The position numbers were made by a program, and so were the translations under genes. DNA of 64,000 nucleotides from Absidia repens (taxonomy: Eukaryota > Mucoromycota > Mucoromycetes > Mucorales > Cunninghamellaceae). The stretch covers positions 744,001 to 808,000 of the forward strand of contig MCGE01000014.1 of the NCBI GenBank assembly GCA_002105175.1. The letters are read 5' to 3'. This document shows positions 1 through 11,939 of this stretch, piece by piece. The notes under the pieces were generated by a model. It saw only the letters and a program-made list of their open reading frames with translations. It was not told the DNA's origin and ran no database searches. Position 1 is the stretch's first letter. Every line of letters begins with the position of its first letter.

Positions 1-165
1 GCTGAGGACGACAGTTGAGTACCATTAAAGGGCCAGATAATAGAGACGTCTAAATCCATCCCATCAAAACCCACACTTCACAAAAAAATAAATAAATAAT
101 CCTGATATCCAGTGCATTGAGAATTTGTCAAAGCTCCAGCGGAGCGTAAGAGCGTTTATTAATAA
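1..165 (+). repeat. Tail fragment of a dispersed non-coding repeat
   Basis: This stretch resembles the 3' ends of the two long repeat copies ending near 13145 and 19620. Shared in order: a 'ctgag' start, a 'cccatcccatcaaaacccacac' type segment (here near 59-76), a short A-rich spacer, then 'caaagctccagcggagc' followed by 'agagcgttta'. The GCTCC-AGC-GGAGC at 133-145 is a perfect 5-bp-stem hairpin. Only the tail lies in the window; the rest, if present, is upstream of base 1. Similarity was judged by eye. Confidence 0.65.
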
Positions 166-647
166 CTAATACAAATTACTGATAATAATAATAATAATAA
201 TAATAAATCTAATAGGTACTATAGCGCGTGAATAAATATATAACTAAGAAGAGAATGGGAAAAGATGTCGTGTATTGTTATCTTCGGATACGTAAAAAGA
301 ATGAGATATGTTACAAGAGGGAGTTCATAGTACTTGCCCGGTTGACATCCAGAATCACCACCATAAGTAGTAGCTATCTACAGTATAACCAGAGTAACAC
401 TAAGAAAATAAGAAAGAAAAGCTCATTTTTTATTACTATTTCAAAGCGAAGAGCCATACAGATGGTTGGTATAGAGTGCGTTTAATAATATGTATGTAAA
501 TGTATAAATGTCATGTAGATAGTAGTGAGTATAGCGATATATATTTATATAACTAGGTGGTGTGTGGTGGGGGAAAGGAGACGGAAAAGATGATAAATGC
601 ACAAATAAAATAAAATAATAGTACACAGTAAAAAGGGGATGGGGTAA
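166..647. other. Intergenic; 3' flank of the Opy2-like gene
   Basis: No supported gene. It holds a (TAA)n microsatellite at about 182-207 and AT-rich sequence that probably includes the 3' UTR of the minus-strand gene ending at 648. Confidence 0.5.
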
Positions 648-2064
648 TCACTTGGTGCAGGGATCACTTGATAAAGCATCATGTAAAGGGAGGCATGGTG
701 AGGGCGTCTTTGACAGTGAATCATCGGCAACAGAAGAATCATCCTCAATTACACTATGGCTATCGTCGAATGGATCAGCAGAAGCAGAAGTTGTTGTGGG
801 TATGGTATTGGTAGCAGAGAGCAAAGGAGCCGATGTACGCTTGGCTGGCATGAAGGTGGTGGAAGTGGCGGTGGCAGTGGTCGGACTCGATTCGGGGGAC
901 AATGTGCTGCTCGTCGAGTAGACAGTGGAGCGTTGCTGTTGCTGTTGATGTTGCTGTTGCTGTTGCGGTGAATGCGTAGCAGGTTGTCTGGTGGGAGCGG
1001 TGTTGGATCGTGAGAGAGAACGGACGGAATTGTCTCGAGTGAGGACGGTACGCACAGACCCACTGCGGCTGAGATTGCCACCACTACTAGGACTATCAGG
1101 TTGCTGATCCATCACCCGTACAGTGTTCACTCGCATGATTTGCGGTTTTACTCGGGTCACCTGGAATGCTTGAGCTGATTTTGATGCCTGCTGTTGCTGT
1201 AGATGTGCCACGTGGGCGACCATGGCTGAGCCGCGTTGACTGACACTGCTGATACTGCTACGATCATCATCGTCATCATCATTCATTTGGCTTGTTGCTG
1301 TAGATATAGGACGGGGGCCTTGTTGTTGATGACCACCGGAAATGTTACGTTGATCTAAATGGTGCTGTTGACGTTGATAGGATGAGAGGGAGGCTAATGA
1401 ATAAGGTGTAGGTGAGGAGAGTGAGTTGTTGGCAAGAGATCGATTGCCAATGGGAGCAGGACTTGACATAGCCAAAGAAGGCTGATAAAAAAAAAGAGAT
1501 AAGTAAAAATGACTAATTTTTTAGTGGTAGGCAATATCTGTATGTGTTCATACCGTATCCAATCGAGAGCGAGAAGCAATAAATGGGAGACCACCTTTTT
1601 TCTGTTTTTTGTGGCGAAAGAAGAGAAACATGACAGCAGCCAAAAGAAGACCACCACCGACCAAACCTCCAACAATACCCCCGATCATACCACCATCGGT
1701 CCCGCCGGATGAGGATGAACTGGAGCCCGAGTTGCTGCCGCCATTATTTCCAGACTTGGGGAGACCTAGAAGAGCATTATCCACACAAGACGATGAGGGG
1801 CATACACCACATGATTTCATTGTGCCCAGAGCGCAGGTCGTGTCAGTACCACAGCCTGGATTGCAAATCGCTTCGCATTTGCTAGGTGTACAGTTGCCCG
1901 CCGATGTGCCGTTGGACGATGCTAAAGAAAAAGAGCAAGATGACGGGCGGTTAAACACAAAACAAAACAAAAATAAAAATAGTTACTATACCTGCTTGAG
2001 CCTGTACTGATGAACAAAGGCAAATGGTTATGATACACACGGTCAAAAATATCGTGTATTTCAT
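648..2064 (-). CDS. Opy2-like single-pass membrane anchor protein
   Basis: Exons: complement(648..1481, 1554..1921, 1992..2064), 424 aa. Seen: a hydrophobic signal peptide (residues 1-23), a compact domain with eight cysteines at residues 35-70 (C35, C40, C44, C48, C54, C62, C65, C70), a Gly/Ser linker, one glycine-rich membrane segment (about 103-126) ending in RHKKQKK, and a long low-complexity cytoplasmic tail with Asp, Ser/Thr and Gln runs. The cysteine spacing and layout match the Opy2 N-terminal domain; yeast Opy2 is a plasma-membrane anchor that recruits Ste50 to the osmostress (HOG) pathway. The tail is too degenerate to show a Ste50-binding site. The ATG was chosen because it begins the signal peptide. 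Alternative: another cysteine-rich surface sensor. Confidence 0.68.
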
Positions 2065-2576
2065 ACTATTTTAGGTCAAGGCAAAGAAAAAGAAGGGAAG
2101 GGTCATATATATATAATAAAAAAAAAGGATACTGTGAAGAAAAAAAGAAAAATGGAAAAGAGGGTCTAGAATGCATTTTTGACGATTGAGAAATAAAAAG
2201 CGGCCATTAAAAAAACGAGCAAATAGCTGAAATGTAACACACACAAATCTGGTGCCTTTTCTACAAGAGATATTTCACTACTAATAATAGTTCCACTACC
2301 ATTTGGCCGGATTCCTTCAAATAAGGTAGACTAATAAAGTAAAGAATTTCATTTTGTACCACGACTACTACCAACACCACCTACCACCTCAGTTATACTA
2401 CAACTGATACATATCAGAAATCACAAATTATAAGTAAAATAAAAACAGGTAACAAAGTTTATTGGAATATAATAAATGGGATATGAATGTAATGAGTATA
2501 ATGACTGTATATAACTAATGATAATAATACTAGAATGGAATAATAAAAAGGGATATGTATATGTAGAAGCCACACC
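2065..2576. other. Intergenic: promoter of Opy2-like gene and 3' flank of BTB/CAP-Gly gene
   Basis: No gene. A TATATATATAA stretch at about 2106-2117 sits roughly 45 bp upstream of the minus-strand ATG at 2064 and could act as a TATA element. Confidence 0.4.
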
Positions 2577-4663
2577 TTACGAGAGTAGTACACCGACTTG
2601 ATTGATTCGGACGAATTCCCCACGACTTGGGCTAGTAGTAAAATATCGTTGGCCATCGACTGAACCATCTGATTTTCCAACTAGATGAAATAGTAATAAT
2701 AATAATAATAATAATTAGCCAACGTGATGTTTTTGTTGTTTGATTTTTTTTTTTTTTTTTTTTTTTGCTGGGGACGGATCTTACCTCTCCGATCTAATTC
2801 CACACCAACCCAAATTCCATCAGCAAAGGTAACATGACCAACAAAGGCGACGGTGCCAGTCGTCAACACTGGTCGTTGGATCAGTTCAACTCTCCGACCG
2901 ACTGCCACTGTATGGATTTCCATCTGATAAGTCTTGTTCCAACGTAACATCCATGTTTTCAGTGACCAGGATTGGAATGGTGAGCGTGGATGATGTTGCA
3001 GATCCTCCTCCTCATTGGTGGTGGCGATGTGGCGTTTTTCATCATCTATTTCATCCAGCTTGGGTATATTGTATGCGGCGGCCAAGGCATGTCGTTTATT
3101 GCTGTTGGGACGCTTCCTTTTGATTGATAAGAATCTTGTCCATGAAGTAGAATGATGTTGGTCAGAGGAAAGATGTAATGACTGCTGTTGCTGTTGTTGT
3201 GAAGATGATACAAGATGATGGTGATGGTGATGGTGGCTGGCTGCTGTCTTTACTAGTCGATCTAATGGAAGTGCTACATCTGTAACAGATTAAAAAAATA
3301 AATAAATGGAAGAATGAGAAAATGACAAATTTCTTCTACCCCCCCTGAATTTACCTTGAGCCAAACAAGTCAAGAGATTATCATCCAGTGAGACCAAACC
3401 ATCACAGGCGCGAATATCTTTGGCATGATAAAAGATATAGTGAATGATTTCTTCCTTGATAGTGTTGAATATTTTCTTGAGATGCGATGAATGTTGGACG
3501 GCATGACGGGCCAACAAATGACGAACAACACCTTGGTAGAGGATACCTGCATTTCTGGGGTTGATTTGGTCATGAATGGTGCGCAACAAGAGATATTCTA
3601 GGAACGATGAGCTGTAGACGATCCCATCGATGCAGGAGAGGAGAGTCGGATATTTTGAGCAGTAGAAGTCAAAGTGTGTGGCGATTGTGGCAGTGGCTTT
3701 ATGTCGTGCAGCGCGGAACGTGGCGTGGAGAATGACATCGTGTTCGTCGTCCAAACCTTCCATTAAAAGTCGGGTGCCGATGTAACAGCCATGAAGCGAT
3801 TCAATAGCACTAGTCTTGCTGATATGGTTCAAAAGTGATTGGGTCAAAGGATTGTCAATTGATGGCGGCGAGTAATCCAGATGGGGTGAGCAGTACAGAG
3901 ACCATAATACATCAATCATCGAAGGACATGTCCAAAATGCCACCAGCGCCTTTTCTGGGTCATGAGTCATGACTGCCAATGCAGCATCGGCCAATTTCAT
4001 CATCCACTGATCGTCTTGATTGGCCGCTCGAGGTTGTGTGAAGGCAAAGAGAGAAGGAACAATATAAACACATGTGGAGCAGTAGCAGTTGCAATGATGG
4101 GCTAGTTCAAGAAGTTTATCAGCCAGCTGACCGCAAAGTTCACCCATTCCCAAATAGTCCGCAGCGCCGTAAAGGTCTTGATATTGTGTTAATTGGTCGG
4201 TCAGGAGAGCAGCAGCAGCAACAGCAGAGGGTTCATCATTTTCGGTAGAAGAGCAAGATGTATCAGTGGTGGTAGAATCCCACTGGTTGTTGTTGTTGTT
4301 GTTGTTGTCATCGCCATCCAAAAGAAGATCCAGGGTTGAATGATACATGTAATGGAGAATCCTATCCAGTGTCTTCGCTGAGCTAAAGATACCTCTAGGC
4401 ATAAAGATGATGGTCGCCCCTGATTCTTCGAATTCACAAGCAAACATTGCCTGGAAGTAGTTTGAATGTTTGGCCAAAATGTGTTTGTGACATGGCCACC
4501 GAGCCTTGTCCTTTTGTTGATGTTCTGATGACGAGGGTGAAGGCGAAGTGGAAGGACTTGGTGTACGTTGAGGCGAGCCACCACGATACTGTTGACTGGA
4601 CGTATAATGGTCAGAGCCTAAAACTAGTATGACATTGGGTGGTGAGTCTTGTTCAAAAGGCAT
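2577..4663 (-). CDS. BTB/POZ protein with C-terminal CAP-Gly domain
   Basis: Exons: complement(2577..2680, 2785..3279, 3355..4663), 635 aa, all junctions in phase. The N-terminal region (about 9-190) looks like a BTB/POZ fold: WPCHKHILAKHSNYFQAMF, then a tail resembling YGAADYLGMGELC, interrupted by Ser/Pro and Asn-rich inserts. A central helical region follows, then a linker with seven consecutive His/Gln-type residues. The C-terminus (about 560-632) is a clear CAP-Gly domain: TGTVAFVGHVTFADGIWVGVEL, then GKSDGSVDGQRYF across the last intron, where GKSDGS corresponds to the GKNDG tubulin/EEY-binding groove. CAP-Gly domains bind microtubule plus ends or EEY/F tails, and BTB domains often recruit Cullin-3 or dimerise; a microtubule-linked adaptor is inferred. 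A CCAATCA box lies at 4839-4845, about 175 bp upstream of the ATG. Confidence 0.8.
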
Positions 4664-4838
4664 TCCGCGGAATTATATAGAAGGAGAAAAGAAAAAAGGA
4701 AACAGAATAGAAATCTGGGAAACCAGGGGGATTATATCTTCAAAAATTAAAAAAAAAGTATCGGGCTGAGTTTCCTTTCTTTTTGTGGGGAGAGGTTTTT
4801 TTTTTTTTTTTTTTAAGAAAAGTTGACTAACGCGAGAG

Positions 4839-4845
4839 CCAATCA
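4839..4845 (+). promoter_or_regulatory. CCAAT box upstream of the BTB/CAP-Gly gene
   Basis: CCAATCA is present about 175 bp upstream of the ATG at 4663. It matches the site bound by the fungal HAP/CBF complex, which works in either orientation. Position and motif only. Confidence 0.4.
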
Positions 4846-4959
4846 AATACTGCACACGACATTTTTTTGCAACAATGGACCATAAAATCATCTGATTTTT
4901 ATTTACGATGTTGCAAAACAGGGTATATTCTACTATTGCCACTATCGCTACTACTATCA

Positions 4960-6180
4960 CAATATCAACGGGAAAACGAAATGGCATGGTTATTATGGGT
5001 AATATTGCTATTCTGATTTGTGTGGGCATGCTAAATCTATCAATACAACTGTCTTTTAGAACTTTCATTTAAGGTTTAAATGAAAATGACTATAGCGTTT
5101 TAAGTTTTCAATTGAGACGTAGTGCAATTTTTTATGGACGATGAAAACTGAAAATTAAGACGACATTTACATGTTTTTGAGACGCCTGTTATGATTTTTG
5201 GGAGATGCATCCAAAAAATTGGGATTGGCAGTTTCAAACCTGTCCCCAGGAATTTACATTTGCTATTATGTATTTAGATGATTCCAAATCATGTAATCCT
5301 AGTAGAAACGCGAATGGTAGATAATGGAATGAATCCAGTTACAATATGAAATTTCATGCTATTATGTCGATCATCGTTGACAAATCAATCTGGATCAGCT
5401 CTCATGACATTTTACACCCTCTGCCACAAATGCAGCCAATACTGCAGTTTCATTATTAATGTAAGTTTTTAAAAAATGAATGCTACGTACTTCTTTTTTT
5501 TTTTTTTTCCCATTATTTCATCCTTGTCTCAATATTATTTTATGACAGTCTGAATTTTTGTTTTTCCCATCCCCAATTTAGACCACTGCCCGTCTTGATT
5601 TATTTTACTCTCATCTCAATTAAAGTTAATAAACTGTACAGAGAATGGGCAGAGCTGGAGTTCAGCAGAAAACTCACTGAAAAGATTTTAAATCCCGTAC
5701 ACGTGGTTTTTATATTCGTCCATTTTATTTTTCCTCTCTCTCTCTTTGTTTTTTAAACCATTTAGCATCTTTGAGGTTTTGGCAATCTTAGATTAATATC
5801 AGGAATAGTTTAGAAGGGGTTTCAGCTCAGGGATTACAACATGCATGTGGAAACCCTTTCATTCAGGATTCACGATCACCATTTAGATTAGCCTTCATAG
5901 AGAACAGTGTCGTGGAACTGCCATTATCTTAGCTTAGTGTTTGTTGTCATTGTTTTATATTTACATATCAATAAAAACATGCCTTTACTTTTTTTTTACC
6001 CATTAGTCTCTCTTTCATATGTTTAGTTTGTTTTCTACAGTAGTTTTTTATACTTTATTTTTAGTTATTTTTTTACATTTGTTCCTTCACCTCTTTAGAT
6101 CGGTATTGACTTTTCGGCTATCTTGCCTCAATAAAAGATCCTTAATTTTAAACACTAATTCCAACTTATCTCGTGCATCA
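4960..6180 (-). repeat. Dispersed repeat copy A (minus orientation)
   Basis: The core is recognisable at 5841-5863, where the reverse complement of AATGAAAGGGTTTCCACATG appears next to 'gctcagggattaca' and 'tagtttagaagg'. The same words, in the same order, occur in copy F near 63565-63619. Further shared blocks are 'cattagtctctctttcat' near 6001 and 'tcaataaaag' near 6130. The low-coordinate edge is guessed from similarity of 4960-5050 with 62970-63070 (both contain 'attctgat.tgt'). There is no coding capacity, and the edges are uncertain by about 100 bp. Confidence 0.6.
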
Positions 6181-6332
6181 GATCCCTTTGTATTTTGAGA
6201 TCTGCTTTACGATCAATTCACATTTATAAGGAAATTGTGCATTGCCCACCTACCAGTCCTTTGCTCCCCTGTGTGCACTTCATACTTTCACCCTGAGATA
6301 TTCAAGTTCAATTAGCTATTTATTTATTTATT

Positions 6333-6368
<36 letters not shown>

Positions 6369-6872
6369 AATAATGATCAATACTAAGCTGCTCAACTATA
6401 CTAGATTATTTCCCCTACACTAGTATCTAATCGTAGCCTGAAATTTCAAAGTGCCGGATAGCGATAGTATCATCCCATGGATGTCGCAAAATAAAAATCG
6501 CCATCGATTTGTTTTTACAAGTGGAGTGTATGCAATAGAGCACGGGGAGCAAATTTTATGGAAAGAAGCGAATCAAAATGTATTTGTAAGCATTGGAAGA
6601 AAAAGCTTAAAGAAATACTCTTGGATTGCAAAACAACAGTAGACACAAAAAAAAAAAAAGCCGTGAGACAAAGCAATAGCGATACAGTAAATACGTACAT
6701 ACATTCAATTCATGCATGCTTTTCAATCTTTATTAAAAATAAAATAAAAGAAACAAACTAAGCTATAAGTATATATATATATTCATAAAAGTAAACATAA
6801 AAAGGAATTCGGTGAGTGTGTATATATGGTTGATAAAACCTAAAACTAAAACGATTCAAGCTTTGTCCTGTC
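6181..6872. other. Intergenic with (TA)n tract
   Basis: No gene supported. A TTTA run leads into a (TA)n microsatellite at about 6336-6365. The last part is probably the 3' flank of the SNX4 gene. Confidence 0.5.
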
Positions 6873-9188
6873 TCAATCGATTTGCATTGATTGTTCCTGC
6901 GCTTCCAATGTCTCGACCACATGGCGCCATGTGTTGACTCCCTATAACAAAAATCAAGCAATTCCTCATTAGTATCCTTTTGCATTGTTCGTTTGTCCGC
7001 CCAAGATTTCTTTTTTTAACTTACTTTTTGATAAAAGTCCACTTTAGCATTTGTGTAAGTTTGTAACGCCCCATGCATTTCAATGGCATTATTCCGTACA
7101 AAAAAATCACTTTCTTTTTTGACTTGGTCGGAGAATGCATCCGAGACTTCATGTGTTTGTTCTACTGCTTCTTGAAGCTTCCGTACAAAGAATAATAATA
7201 ATAATAATAAGTACGACCACCCATATCTTCGTTTCTTCCGTCCTTCCTTCCTTCCTTCCTTGACTTACCTCACGAATGCGATCATCCAATCGTAAAATGC
7301 GCTCCCGTCGAATTTTCTCTGCATCAGCCCCACGAACTTCATTTAGTTTACTAGTGAGATATCCAGTAAATCCACCACCGCCACCGCCGCCACCGCCACC
7401 TGTGTCAAACCGGGAGGGATACATTGCCTTTTCACGCTCCTTGAGTGTTGATTGTAGGTAATCCGTCAATTCTTCAAAATCCAATTGTTTTTGATCCCTA
7501 AGCTTTAGTACATCCTATTCATTCATATGCCCCCGCCAAAAAAAGGAGTATCAGCGCATGAAATCAACCAAATATTATTGTTGCTTTATACTTGTTTTAC
7601 CTTCATTGAATTGTGGTAAGACATATAATCATGGATTTCACTTAGCCAGTCCGTATCAAAGGAGGTCATAATCTTCATGTTCTCCGCATATGCCAGTGTT
7701 GCTTGAGAAAACACATCCAAATGTGACTGAAATGTCGTCTCGAGTTGTGCCAAACCTTGAATGGATGCCGCCAATTCCTTGTAATCATGGGATAAATCTA
7801 GATAAAAACCGTTCCCCCCAGAAAGTGGTCAATAGCAAAATTCTTTTCTTCTGCCACACGCCCCTCATTTTATTTTTATTTTTATTATTACCATCTGTTC
7901 GCTTGTTTGTTCTCGTCAACGTTTTTTCCAAGGTGTTGAAATTGTCTTCCAATCGATCCACCCTTTCCCTCATATCAACAAATTGTTGCTCCGGTTTTCG
8001 AATCTTGACAAATGCATTCAGCAATGAGTCCCCAATGGTATCTATCATCGTTTCCTGACCTTCACGTAATGCCCTTTCCGACGCATCATTCTATAAAGAT
8101 ATAATATAAAGTTGGTATTATTGTTTACTATATGTGATGGTGAGTATGTGTTTTGTGTGTGATAAACTTACAAAGTCCGACGACTCCAAAAACGTGGTGA
8201 AAAAGGATGCCCGATGCAAAATAGGATGTCTGGTAATGCGTTGTAAAAAGCGTTCCATACTAAAAAACAAAAAAAAAAAAAGAAAAAAAAAAGTATATTC
8301 CAGAAATGAGCAAGGAATGATTGCATTCATGATAGTAAGTTTTACCTCACTCGACGCTTTTCCACAAAGTCAGTACCAAATCGATCCCCCTTGACATATT
8401 CTACAATCAATAATACACCGTTTGTATTGGTTATTATTCCTCTATCTCAATATATAGGCTTTTCTTACCTAAGCGATGTTTGTCTGGTAGAGGAGGGACA
8501 ATGCAGGCAGGGTAGTTGGTATACAACACATTGAAGAGCCAAACGAAGTCTTGAAACCTTCGACGCACAGTTGCATTCTATAAATAGATAAAAGATATTG
8601 TCCAATTGTATATAAAAGTGAGGGAAAAACATTGGACAATACTTACTTTGGATACAATGGCGTAAGAGACAAAAATGCCTTGCTGACCATCATTTTCTTT
8701 TCTTGGGTCAGTCACTTTGATGGTAGTGGTAATGGAGGAGGAGGTCAAAGGAGGAGATGATGAGGTTGCTGAGCGGTTGTTGGTAGATGGCACAGTTTCT
8801 TCTTTAAGGTGTGGTGATATAGGCGTTGATAAAGCTGCATCAATAGAAGATAGCGTTAATGGATCTTTCTGAGAATCATCTTGCTGATGTTTCGCTGTAT
8901 TATATTGTGGTGGTGAATTGATGTCGAGGTTGTTCTAAAGAATATAGTATTAAAAAAAGTGAGAAAAACAGTCATTTGGTGAGTCGTATATTTTATTTCC
9001 CTTACATTCGAAATTTGTTGGTCATCGGTGGATAAATCCAAAGTATGCATGAATGAGTCGTTCATATCAGAGAGGGGATCAATTACTGCAGGCTCATCCG
9101 TTCCATGATAGTCAAATGAAGAGGATGCCTGTTGATCACCTTGGACATCCCACGCTACGTTATCGAAGTCTTCAGATGGGTCGGTCAT
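6873..9188 (-). CDS. SNX4: Sorting nexin 4 / Atg24 homologue (PX-BAR protein)
   Basis: Ten exons: complement(6873..6941, 7025..7177, 7269..7514, 7601..7797, 7892..8090, 8172..8259, 8346..8400, 8469..8577, 8647..8934, 9006..9188), 528 aa, phases consistent. An acidic, Ser/Thr-rich N-terminus precedes a PX domain (about 133-241). PX hallmarks are RRRFQDFVWLFNVL, CIVPPLPDKHRLEYVKGDRF and the LxxFLxRIxxHPxL helix. A helical BAR-type region fills 245-520. SNX4/Atg24 binds PI3P on endosomes and works in retromer-independent recycling and in selective autophagy (pexophagy, mitophagy) in fungi. A run of ten glycines near residue 405 interrupts the BAR region; it is encoded by a (GGN)n stretch and is probably a loop. 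The acceptor of exon 9 (CGGAAG) is atypical but is the only one that keeps the frame. Confidence 0.88.
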
Positions 9189-9584
9189 TGTGAGAGAAAG
9201 TGTGATAATCTTATTGTTGTTGCTGTTGTTGCTGTTATCGTGCTGTTGTTGTTATCGAAACGAGTGGCTAGTGTTGAATTGGGGATGCTGGTTTTTTAAA
9301 TAAAATATGTAAAGAAAAATAACAAAAAAGAAAAAGAAAACGAAAAAGAAGCCAAAAAAAAAACACACACACAATTTGATAAAATTAAATCACCGCCGCA
9401 TTAAACAGTGAGTGTGTTTTATTATTATTCTGATTTATAAAAGACGAATCTTCCATTTATAACAAAAAAAGAACCAAGAGGTTCAAGATCAGAACCATAG
9501 TATAAGGTTTAGAGAAGAAGGGGAAGGATGAGTGGGAGGGGGATAAATCAATGATAAGGTAAAATAATGATAAATAGCTATATT
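9189..9584. other. Intergenic: SNX4 promoter / 3' flank of GPI protein gene
   Basis: No gene. An imperfect CAA/CAG trinucleotide tract (minus strand) at about 9210-9258 lies just upstream of the SNX4 ATG and would be in its 5' leader. Confidence 0.45.
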
Positions 9585-10272
9585 CTACGCTATCAAGGCG
9601 ATTCCAGCAACACAGGCCAAAGCGATCAAGTATTTCATACCAAGAGCTGGACGTGAAGAAGACGCACTTCCACTAAAAATGGAATGGTCCGTAGCGGATG
9701 AACCGGGCACACCAGTAGCCGATCCTCCTTTGGTAGCCAACGAAGACGTAGCCGCAGCAGGCAAGATAATGATTGGAATATCCAACGACGCACCGCCGCC
9801 TGCAGAGAATGACACCTTATAGCTTCCGGGCGTCACAGAGGTTGGAATTAAATAATTGGTCGAATGCTCATACGATGTGATGTTACCGTTCTGTTTTACG
9901 GAATTCGATGATTTTGACATATCGGCTCCAACAGCTATATGAAGGGAAACATTGGACCCGGCAGTGGTGGAAATTAACGAAATATTCATAGTGAGCCCTA
10001 CGCCAAAAAAAAGAAATAAAAAAATAAAAATAAAAAAGCGGAATTTCAATAAGTGTACTAAGTTTTTTAGTTTTCATACAACTATTACCTGTAGTATCGA
10101 CATTTTGGAAGAGTTGATATGTACATGGCAGAATCTGTTGGATTACATAAGGGTAACGCGGTATTGGTGAGCTGACGTTGAAATTATGAGTTGGTGCTTC
10201 TAACATCTGACCCATGGCACCCTCACCTTGAAATAAGATAAAGTATGCCAAGAATATAAAGGGAAGTATCAT
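9585..10272 (-). CDS. Small GPI-anchored-type cell-surface protein
   Basis: Exons: complement(9585..9997, 10089..10272), 198 aa. A short hydrophobic signal peptide (about 1-19) is followed by a beta-rich ectodomain: a segment YPYVIQQILPCTYQLFQN, repeated NxS/T sites, and PGSYKVSF near the end. A Ser/Gly/Ala-rich stalk follows, then a C-terminal hydrophobic stretch (LIALACVAGIALIA) with no cytoplasmic tail, as in GPI-anchor signals. The layout resembles the Kre9/Knh1-like domain proteins common on fungal walls, but sequence support for that family is weak. It is head-to-tail with another 198-aa GPI-type gene, although the two proteins are not evidently similar. Confidence 0.65.
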
Positions 10273-10710
10273 TTTATCCACTATGTATAAAGAAAAAAAA
10301 TTATCGAGAGGAAAAGAGTATAAAATAAAAAATGGATTAGTAAAAGACGAAAAAGTGTTTTCCATTACTGCTGAAAAGGAGGGGAACGAGAGGGGCATCT
10401 TTTTTTTTTGTAAATGCATATTCCCCTATAAATGCAGAAAGAGGGCACTGGGAGGATGTTCCTTATTTTATTTTCTTAGCTTCGGGTTCATTTTATTTTA
10501 TTTATTATCAGTTGCAAAGATTTGATAGTAAAAAAAAACAAAAAAACAATAGTAATGTTATGTAAATAAATAATAGACAAATAACATAGCAGAAAAAGAA
10601 AACAGAACAAAAACGGGAAATTGACGCAAAAAGAAGGGAGGGTAAGGTAAGGCAAATAGGAGTAAATAATGGTAGGGGCCTTGGGAAAAAAAAGAAGGAG
10701 TGTGCGGGGA
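10273..10710. other. Intergenic between two GPI-type genes
   Basis: A/T-rich; presumably the promoter of the gene starting at 10272 and the 3' flank of the gene ending at 10711. Nothing else seen. Confidence 0.45.
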
Positions 10711-11572
10711 CTAGAGCCAGAAAGACACCATCATGCTTGAACCCAAGGCAATAGCTACCGTGGAAATTGAGCCAGGTGTAAAAAACGAAAGGTTGGCATT
10801 GGATGAAATTCCAAGAGGCGGAAGGTCAGTTGATTCTGGCATATCCAAAGAAGAAGAAGTAGGTATATCGTTTACTGTATATTATATATAAAAAATTATC
10901 AGTTATCCCATCCTTTCAAAAATAAAAATAAACAAAAAATTACACGATGTAGGCATTAACAAATCAGTCGATGTAGCGGAGTATGAAAAAATGGGTAAGC
11001 TGGTAGGGGAAGTTGCCTAAAAAAAAGGAAGTGGTTGCCATGATTATTTTATATCAGCAAAAATATTTGATCCATTTTCATCATGACAGCCATAAAAAAA
11101 AAAAAAAGGAAAACAGCAACCAGCAGCAGTAACACCAAATCTCTCATAATACCTCATCTTGTGCACTAGGCAAAACTGACATCACTTGTTTAGGTGATGT
11201 TTCTGGTTCATGTTTGGCTTTTTTTGGAGGAGAATGCTCCTCATTATGTTCCAGTGAAGGATATTTAGTAGGTGGAGTTGCTGCTACTGGTGGGGTTGGT
11301 TTATGTACATGTTCAATTACCGTTTTAGGCTTGTGTGGTGGCTGCTGCTGCTGAGGATGATAAGCTGGTGGAGGAGGTCCACCTTCATTTTCGTCCGGCT
11401 CGTCTTCATCTGGCTCGTCTTCATCTTCTCCTCGCTTGTCTATCATCCAAAAAAAAAAAAAAGTTAATGCTCACCATTTGGTTGCCGGATTTGAATTACC
11501 GATAGCGAATGCATGACTGAGCACTATTAGTGTCATAAATGTCAAAAGCAAAAGAGTAAGATTAAGTTTCAT
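10711..11572 (-). CDS. Acidic/proline-rich secreted protein with GPI-type C-terminus and possible Kex2 site
   Basis: Exons: complement(10711..10874, 10944..11016, 11153..11439, 11500..11572), 198 aa. Seen: a signal peptide (1-23), then IDKR (K26-R27), a dibasic site typical of Kex2 processing, directly before an Asp/Glu repeat (DEDEPDEDEPDENEGG). A Pro/His/Gln/Lys-rich middle and a Ser/Thr-rich stretch follow, ending in a hydrophobic tail (TVAIALGSSMMVSFWL) suited to GPI attachment. I recognise no family. The function is unknown; a wall or surface protein is inferred. The last two junctions were chosen because they alone join the open segments in phase and end in a hydrophobic tail, so the C-terminus is less certain than the N-terminus. 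Confidence 0.55.
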
Positions 11573-11939
11573 GTGGAGTCGGTTTTTTTTTTTTTTTAGA
11601 AAACAGATATATCGTTAAAGGAATGGGAAGGGTTGAAATCAAAATGAATGGAATGAGTTTCTGAGGTTTACTATGAAGCAAAAATAACAAGAAGAAAATA
11701 TAAAAAAGAATTGAATAAAAAAATCCCCTCAGTAGAAAAGTTTATTCAAAAGAATATTTAATAATTGATGTAAATCACATAAAGTCTCCTCAAAATCCAG
11801 GAGTCAAAGACAGAATAAAAAAAGGAGGGACGGCAACAGTCAATATATCATTTCATCAATATATTAAAGAGAAAGAGGGGTAAATACTTACCTAAAATTG
11901 TGATTGATGACTTTGAAATTTCATCGCACATTGCAAAAT
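11573..11939. other. Promoter region of the acidic surface-protein gene
   Basis: AT-rich, with a T15 run at 11582-11596. No gene seen. Confidence 0.4.
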
